Source: Ailanthus altissimus (taxonomy: Eukaryota; Streptophyta; Magnoliopsida; Sapindales; Simaroubaceae). From it: a stretch of 64,000 bases of DNA. This document shows, piece after piece, positions 56,862 to 64,000 of this stretch; position 1 is the first letter of the stretch; every line of letters starts with the position of its first letter. Where the stretch lies: NCBI GenBank assembly GCA_946807835.1, contig OX327694.1, positions 4,352,001-4,416,000 of the forward strand. Reading direction: 5' to 3'. The notes beneath the pieces are model-generated. The model had not been told where the DNA came from and did no database searches. It saw nothing but the letters and a program-made list of their open reading frames with translations. The position numbers and the translations under genes are program-made.

Positions 56862-59356
56862 GAAACTGTTGGGATTTGTGCTTACGTGCCATCCTATAAT
56901 GTATAAATACATAGTGATTGTATTTATACAATTATTATTTCTAATAAAATCGTTAATATAATTTTTATTAAATGGTAAGATGTTTGTAACGTTTTAGACA
57001 TTGTATGATCTGAAGGAGTTCAGATTTAGTCTAAAAGAGTTTAGACCAGTGCTAAGAGTTAGCAACGCTAATAGTTATAAACACTAAGAGTTAGTGGTAC
57101 TAAGAGTTAGCAAAATCTAATGAGTTAGAGCCTTGTCTGAAATGGGACAATGACCTGAGAATATATTAGTAATGATATAGCTGCAATGAGTTGCAGATGG
57201 TGCTAAGAAATGTCATTATGCAAGTATGTTCTCAAACATAATGTTCCTGATCTAATTTCATCGATGCGGGTCTATCGGTGAAACCCATTATTATAGATTA
57301 GTGTATGTCTATATCTGGATGGTCCAGATGGTTAGTCTTAGCAAACCATGAGCTTAGTAGGAAGCTCGTATAGAGATGCAGGTATTCAGTAAGGACTGGA
57401 TATTGAACAGACTCACGAAGACATCCAATAGACATCTCATAAAGTCGTCAATGGAAGGTCTTCCGAGTTGAGTAGTATTTGTGGTCCTTTGACCTGAGCG
57501 CCACGGTGGGCTTGTGAGTGATCCACCATGCTTTGGTTCCACACATGTCAGAAACCTTTCATGGTCTGACCGCTGGGTGTCGCTGGGTATGGTCCGATGC
57601 TCATGGAGTTCGGTGTGCGTAGATATGGGATCCATCAGCTCATATGAGTGGGTTGTATATCCTAATGCTCTGAGATTGTATTTCAGAAAGTTTTGTGGCC
57701 GCAAGCATAAACCTCGGAAAAGATATTTCGGAGGAATAAACAATATCACAAAAGTGTTTGTGGATATTATTTTATGAAATATAAATCTGGAGATAAGTTC
57801 GTGGTTGAGCAAATAGAGATTTGACGGTGATGATCTATATCCCTGCTCTTCAAGGATATAAATGGTGGAAGGATTATACGAATATGTTATAACCTCAACT
57901 TGTATGGTCTAACATGCTAATTTGTAATATCCGTAACGTGTGTGTGGGACATTGTTCACGGACGTATGGAGGAGCTCTATATGAAAAATTAGGTGTGGAC
58001 CTAGAGAGTCTCACAATATGAAGTATACTCGTTGTGCACTGGGGTAGCGGATTGGATTGAATAGTTCGATCCAATAAATTTCAGTAAAAAAAGAACGATT
58101 ATTTAGGGATCCCTCGGATTATACATTTGTCAAGACTTAATTGTTAAGTACATCACTTAATTAATTAACAAGGGTTGTTAATTAATAGAATATTGACAAA
58201 TGACAAAATTTGTTCCATGATTTGATTTTACCTTTTTACCATTTAACCATAGTAGTAAAAATTAGTAAGGTAAAAAGTATTTATACAAATTGTTTTGAAT
58301 AATTAAATCATATATTATTATTATATTATTAGATAATATTATAATATATATAGATCATGGCATTGTATTTTAATACAATGAGTGGCCTAGATGTTGGCCA
58401 TTTAATTACCCATTATAATTAAAGTAATTATAATTGTTAAGTAAAGATTAATTTTGGTGGCCATTATTCTAGTGCTTGGTTTAATTAATTCTAAATGGGA
58501 GACCAACAATAAAATTGGTGGAGCACTTCATTTTGTTTATTTTGTTTAATCAAAGTGTTGAATAAACAAAATGAATTTTGGCAAAACAATTGAATTCAAT
58601 TCATTCATTTCAATTTTGGGAGAAGAATTTGGCAATGGCAAGGAAGAGAGGTAAGAGAGAGTTCTTTGAGTTTTATTCTTTCAAGTGTTGAAAAATAAAC
58701 AAACTTCTCTTCATCTCCTTCTTTAATGGATGGCCAAAATGAATGATATGTAAATGGAGAAAAAGATAATTATTTTACAAAGAGTTGTTCAAAATAATTA
58801 TCATGTAGAAATTGTTTCTAAGATTAATATACAAGAGTTGTATGTTAAAGATTTTTAATTTATACAAGAGTTGTATAGAAAATATTTACTATCTCCATTT
58901 AAGAAACAAAAATTGTATTCAAAAGAGTTTGAATACAAGTGCTGAAAATTTTAAACACTAAGCTACCATTCTAGCTCCTTAATCCCACCAAAAGTTATGG
59001 ACTAGAATTGTTCAACATATACTTCAAGGTGAGCTCTTCACATGGATTATTGAAGAACTTGAAAATTTTGTAAAGCTACCTTCATTAGATGAGTATTTTA
59101 CATTATGTGTTATAATACAATATTGTTCAACATGTTTATATTTGTATAATTGTTATACTTGTTCATATATGTGATATATGTTGTTCATCATGTTCATAAT
59201 TGTATAATTGTTATACTTATGCATATATGTGATATATGTTGAATTTGTTAAAATTGGTGTATTTTGTAACATGCTTCCGCTTCGCATATAGTAATTTTTT
59301 GAAATTACGCACACACTCGTATAATCACACACTCTATGATAAACACCCACAGAAAC
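56862..59356 (+). mobile_element. Solo LTR with perfect target duplication GAAAC
   Basis: The LTR proper is 56867-59351 (2485 bp). It starts TGTTGGGATTTGTGC, ends CACCCACA, and is flanked by GAAAC at 56862-56866 and 59352-59356. It is the same family as 22747-24257 in the opposite orientation, sharing GATCTGAAGRAGTTCAGATT and the GTGGACCTAGAGAGTCTC block. About 860 bp between roughly 57060 and 57920 is absent from the other copy. That segment holds the opposing open frames 57354-57812 and 57514-57777, which have no recognised domain and are probably not genes. No second LTR or interior is present. Confidence 0.88.
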
Positions 59357-61837
59357 TGCATAGATTATATTATAAAAAAAAGCTCAAAGCTTAAAAGAAA
59401 AGGGGTATACATTCAAAAAAAAAAAGACTCCAGGTAAATGGGAGAAAAATGCAAGAACTATGATAAAGGGGCTCGTCGGTTCTTTAATTTTATTCTCAAA
59501 TTTCATCGTGTGTTTCTAATTTTCTTTTACTTATGTTTAAGATAAAATCTTAGTTGTTTATGAATTTCCTATTATATCATAATTGATCCTTATTATTTAT
59601 TGTATTAAACGCTTATTATTCTTATTTCATATAAAAATAATTGAACATTATTGATAGTTAGAAATCTATATGGATGTTTTTGTGAATGTAAATTCTTTTA
59701 ATTTTATGTGTTCCATTTTTTGAATTCATAAAATACTTAAAGATTTTTTCTTTAACTTAAACTTTAGTATAAAAATCTTTAGATGGTAGTTGATTAAAAT
59801 TTTAACTATCATCTCTAATCTTGGGAATCAATAATTTGGCATGTCAAACATGGTGAATATTTATTTGCAATTTCACTTCTGGTTTTAATTGTATTTGAAA
59901 ATTCCAAATTCGAAATTCTTTAGAAATTATCTTTTAGTTCTTTGAATTGCCACAAATTTTTAAAGATGAGCACCATTTTTTTTTTGTAAAAAAAAGGACA
60001 CTTCAACGCTCAAGTTAGTATATAATCAACACAAACGTGTAATATGTGAAAGTATTTCAAGTAAGAGAATATTAAATGCTCTTATGTTTCTCTAATTTCT
60101 GAATACATATGGATGCTCTCTCAATAGTTTTTCTAATCTCCCATAAATGGAATTATACGTGACTTTTATAGTGTAAAGTGACAAAGTTTAATTCATATAC
60201 AATATAATCGTGATGCAATAAGATGATGATCCCTATTATTTTATCGTTATTAATCCATGTGATAAAATGCTAATCATATAACATATAGAATATATCATTA
60301 ATGAAGTTCATACTTAAACAAAATTATAATTAAAGACAAAAAAAAGTATATTCATACTCTTATATCTTTCAAGTAATTTGTCATTTTTATCTTTCTCTAA
60401 GGTAATTTGTTCTTTTTATTTCTCTTGGGCTTTAAAATAGTTTGATCCAACTCTTTTCTCTTGTTCAAGTTTGACTTTTGAGCTATTTATTTTTAGTGGG
60501 CTTGATTTATTCTTTTTTTAAGTCTAATTTTACTTTAAAATATTATAAACTTTGTGCTTATTTAGTTGAGCTTTTCTACTGATCCAAAGAGTTTTTTTAA
60601 TATCAATTTTTTTTTTTTAAATTTTTTGATAACGTTTGATTATAATTAGAAAAGAGATTTTAGAGAATAAAAAAATTATTTTATCTTTACTTCCAAAAGT
60701 TTAAATTTTGAGCTTTTGAAAATAAAACTTTTTGAGTTTTTTTTAAATATTTGTATAATATCTTATATACCATAATAATATTTTCTTATTTCTATATTAT
60801 ACCTTTAATAAAAATGAACTCTATTCAACCAACATTTCAATATGTTTTTTAAAGTCATTATACCTCCAATTCTCCATATCTCTATAACTATTATATTTTT
60901 ACAAGAATCTACTAAAATCTATTGTTGATATTTTATTTTTTAAATAAAAAGAAGTATTATTTTATTTTTAATTTTTGTGCAAAACACAATAATTTATATT
61001 GATTCGTTGATTACTATATATTTATTTTACTAAATTATTATTTTTTACTAAATTAAATTTGAGAAAATATATGATAAATTTAAACTTATAAAATATATCA
61101 AATTATTTAAAATTTGAATATAAATTATATTAAGCGTCCTTATTGATAATTTAAAAGAGCTTTTTTAATTGATAATTAAAAGACGAATAATTATTTTAAA
61201 AAATTTTACTTCTAAAAGTTTTGTATAAAAATTTCAACCAAACAAATCATTTATCTTCGAATAGAGTAAATTGCTAGGCTTATTAGTAATAAGCCTAACA
61301 CTACTATTATTTTGTTTATAGTAAAATACAACTCGTCAAATTAATTAAGTTAGTTACTTTAATTTTTAATTAGGTTTCCTGAATTATTGTAACAATTTAT
61401 TTAAGTTCAATCTCATTAGCAATAATTTATACTCTAATACATTCGTTGACTTGCGATTTAATTAAAATAAGACAGCACCAAGTATCAATAAGAAATAAAA
61501 TAATTGCAGTAAAAATATGCTTGCATACATTAGTTGTACAAATATTACAATTATTATATGAAGAAATTTCAATACATATTGCTATTAAAAGAATCAAAAT
61601 GTTCTAAGGTTGAAAGTTTCCTTTTTCTTTTTCTTGGATTTAGCTTTTTAACTAATCAAATAATTTGACGTCAAATGATAACATTTGTGTTCTGCTACTG
61701 TCATTCACAAAACATTCCAATGACATTATACAACCTGTCATAAACTTTTAGGTCTTAATTTTGTTGGAGTAGATATTAGACATGACTTGTCATGTCAATA
61801 TATATATGTGTGTATATCTATATAAAATAATAGTATA
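59357..61837. other. Intergenic AT-rich region
   Basis: No gene or RNA is recognised. A possible direct repeat pair (near 60665 and 61180) shares ACTTCYAAAAGTTT, but no element could be defined. Confidence 0.55.
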
Positions 61838-62250
61838 TTTTTTAAATAATATTTTAAATTTTTTAATTTTAAATGGTATAATAAGTAATTATTTGATAGT
61901 AAAATAATATTATTATTAATTTTTTTATTTTAAATAATATGTTAAGTAATTATAAATGATAAAATAGTTCAATTTTTTTTATTTTAAATAATATATTAAG
62001 TAATTATTAAATAATAAAATAATATAATAATATTATTTTACTATTTAATAATTTTCTTAACACATCACTTAGAATAAAAAAAATTTAAATGTCATTTGAA
62101 AAATACAACATTATACTATCAATATATGTATATAACACTTATTTTTAGATTTGACCCGTAATACTATTTCATCCTTTAATAATTACTTAATAAAAAATTT
62201 AAAATAAAAAATTTAAAATACAATTTAAAACATATAATATTACTCAATCG
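61838..62250. repeat. AT-rich MITE-like repeat with internal tandem units
   Basis: Three or more units of about 60-70 bp share TTTTAAATAATATRTTAAGTAA. The outer ends resemble the inverted ends of the element at 63118-63262 (TATATTTTTTAAATAATATT on the left and AAAACATATAATATTACTC on the right). It looks like an expanded member of that family. Confidence 0.55.
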
Positions 62251-63117
62251 GTATATATATACTACGCTTGTTTCTAGATTTGATCCCTGAATTACGGTTG
62301 AGAGAGATTGATCTAGGTCCAGTTTAATTGTATCAAACTCTTCTTTCAAACAAAGTTTTAGGGCTGACTATCCTTTTGGGCCAGTCCAGGAATGGTTCGC
62401 ACTTCGGATATTAAATGCACCCTAATCCTTTTCCTTTTTCCAAGTCTCACTAACTAATCAGTTTAAACAAAATCTGATGATTAGTCAAAATAATAGTATT
62501 ATGATAATTATAAATAAAATAAAATCTTATGAAATTATTATTCACAAAGAAATGTTCTAACAAGTAACAGGTCATTTTTATAAAATGATACAAGATAGAA
62601 ACATGGGTTCATATTCAAGAAATTTAATATGCTAAACTTAAAATATTTTTAGTATTTAGAAAAAAATAAATAAATTGAAAAAACTCAATATATTAGTTAT
62701 AGAAATGAAACTTTTTATATAATAGAACTGAAAAAAATGAACTAATATTAAATAACAAAAATCAACTGATAAAAATAAAGATATAACTGAACTACTTATT
62801 AAAGAATTTTGTGAAATAAATTGTTCTACTCATCATTTCCTTGGGAAATGTTTTGAGAAGGACGATACTTACAGTTGACTGCTAGAAATCCTGTAGATTT
62901 GGAAGATGCTTTAAGATAAAAAGGTATTTTTGAATTTAACCAAAATGACAAGGTGTCATGTCGATTTGGAACAAAAGTTGGCCTTGATTAGTATCACATG
63001 TGTGGTATAGATAAAATAAAACGTTTTGAGAAGCAAGGGTTTGGCTGTGTTGCCCAACAAGCTCTTGCCTACATTTGAACAAGTGTTTGGAGACAATACT
63101 GGTTACATAAAATTGTA
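62251..63117. other. Intergenic AT-rich region
   Basis: No gene is recognised. Confidence 0.5.
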
Positions 63118-63262
63118 AATAATATTATATATTTTAAATTTATATTTTAAATAATGATATATTAAATAATTATTTGATATAATTAATAATTTTAAAATTT
63201 ACATAATTTTATTATTTAATATATAATTATTTAAAATACAACTTAAAATATATAGTATTATT
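63118..63262. mobile_element. Short fold-back MITE
   Basis: Left end AATATTATATATTTTAAATT and right end (reverse complement AATACTATATATTTTAAGTT) are inverted copies over at least 50 bp, continuing into TATTTTAAATAAT and ATATTAAATAAT blocks. The centre is only a few tens of bases. No target duplication was assigned because of the AT-rich flanks. Confidence 0.65.
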
Positions 63263-63739
63263 TTAAAATTATTAACATTTGTAAACCTCATATGTAGAAT
63301 CTACATGTTGAGGAATAATGCTTATGATGGTCGCTTTGTAATATTCACAAAGATTATATGACCCAACGTTGTTTTATATTTTATCAAGATTGCATTTTAT
63401 TGTAATTTATTTATTATTGCAACTCTTTTTCTCTACATAGGGAGCAAATTTAAAAGTGATTGCAATTGACCTCCATAATGGAAGAAAGTTTTGAGTATGA
63501 GAGGTCAAAAACTCAAATTTATTTAATGAGTTTAAAAATTTTTAATTTTATTCTAATTCATTAATTTGTTTTGATGGTCAAAAAGGTAAAGTTATAACTG
63601 TTATAAAAATATAAAGTGGACTAACAATTTGACACACATTATGTTTCCATGCCAATTACGAATTAGCACATAAAAATTTATAAATTTTAATTGATATAAA
63701 AATTATAAATAAATGTAATTTATAATTTATAAGTTTATT
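63263..63739. other. Intergenic AT-rich region
   Basis: No gene is recognised. Confidence 0.5.
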
Positions 63740-64000
63740 AATTCGATACTCTCCCCATTACCTGCTACAGCGGAAACTCTCTTCTCAAACCGGATCTAGC
63801 ACCGGTAACAGTTCTGGTCCTGTCCAACAAAACTCCCAGAGAATAAAACTCTTTGTCCTCCCTTGCAACAATCGATGGATGGTCAACATTTTGCTGAATT
63901 TCTCTAACGCTAGTCTATTTTGTGAGCGGCGGTTCATCCTCTCCATCTTTTCCGCCAAGCTCTGGGTCGTGGGGAGACGCTCCAAGGCGCTCCAAACCTA
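63740..64000. other. GC-richer end, possible partial exon running off the window
   Basis: Base composition changes sharply from about 20-25% to about 50% GC at roughly 63745. On the minus strand a frame runs in from beyond 64000, is open to a stop near 63785, and includes QSLAEKMERMNRRSQNRLAL. A plus-strand frame with FCERRFILSIFSAKLW is also open to the window end. Neither is a domain I recognise, so strand and identity are unsettled. It might be a host gene edge or another element. Confidence 0.3.

Noticed and set aside
57354..57812. Opposing 152- and 87-residue frames inside the solo LTR
   Set aside because: No recognisable domain, the two frames overlap on opposite strands, and the segment is part of a non-coding LTR copy.
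60600..61260. Possible large fold-back element
   Set aside because: The similar blocks turned out to be direct rather than inverted, short and very AT-rich, so no element could be defined.
1..64000. CRISPR array, operon, rRNA or tRNA genes
   Set aside because: None seen. The repeats are LTRs, MITEs and minisatellites, and the only tRNA-like text is a weak pol III box pair at 6258.

Overview
The window looks like nuclear DNA of a flowering plant, most likely a eudicot. It is strongly AT-rich, has no operon-like gene packing, and is dominated by LTR retrotransposons of typical plant lineages (Ty1/copia, Ty3/Athila, and Ty3 elements with Tat-like or initiator-Met-like primer sites). I found no intact ordinary host gene, no rRNA or tRNA gene and no CRISPR array. 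The species is not identified. All alignments were made by eye, so identities and some element ends are approximate.

Layout. 1-2346: intergenic, with a cut-off MITE at the left edge. 2347-4574: short copia element with two LTRs and almost no interior. 4575-13097: intergenic, with a possible SINE, small tandem repeats, a decayed copia LTR (about 6.95-7.93 kb), a 3 x 49 bp minisatellite and a fold-back MITE. 13098-24841: decayed copia element on the minus strand, interrupted by two solo LTRs (16682-18233 and 22747-24257). 24842-26514: intergenic. 26515-56716: a four-level nest of LTR elements. 56867-59351: solo LTR with a perfect target-site duplication, of the same family as 22747-24257 but in the opposite orientation. 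59357-64000: AT-rich intergenic with MITEs, and a GC-richer, possibly coding end.

The nest, outside to inside. H (26515-56716) is a non-autonomous Ty3 element with a Tat-like primer site. It contains C (28138-56115), a Ty3 element that kept part of gag and the protease but lost pol. C contains D (29483-54353), an old plus-strand Athila-like element. D contains a solo LTR (35890-37173) and F (37765-50077), a younger minus-strand Athila-like element that landed in D's integrase with a clean ATGTG target duplication.

The main discovery is in D and F. Both carry the same two-gene cassette between integrase and the 3' LTR. The first gene is a protein of about 182 residues that I do not recognise (ORF X). 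The second is an intronless copy of a LONELY GUY (LOG) gene, the plant enzyme that releases active cytokinin from its nucleotide. The LTRs of D and F are largely unlike each other, yet both carry the cassette in the same place, order and orientation, and their LOG copies share unusual residues at the active site. The simplest reading is one ancient capture of a LOG mRNA by an Athila lineage, inherited through later transposition. Both copies seen here are now broken by stop codons.
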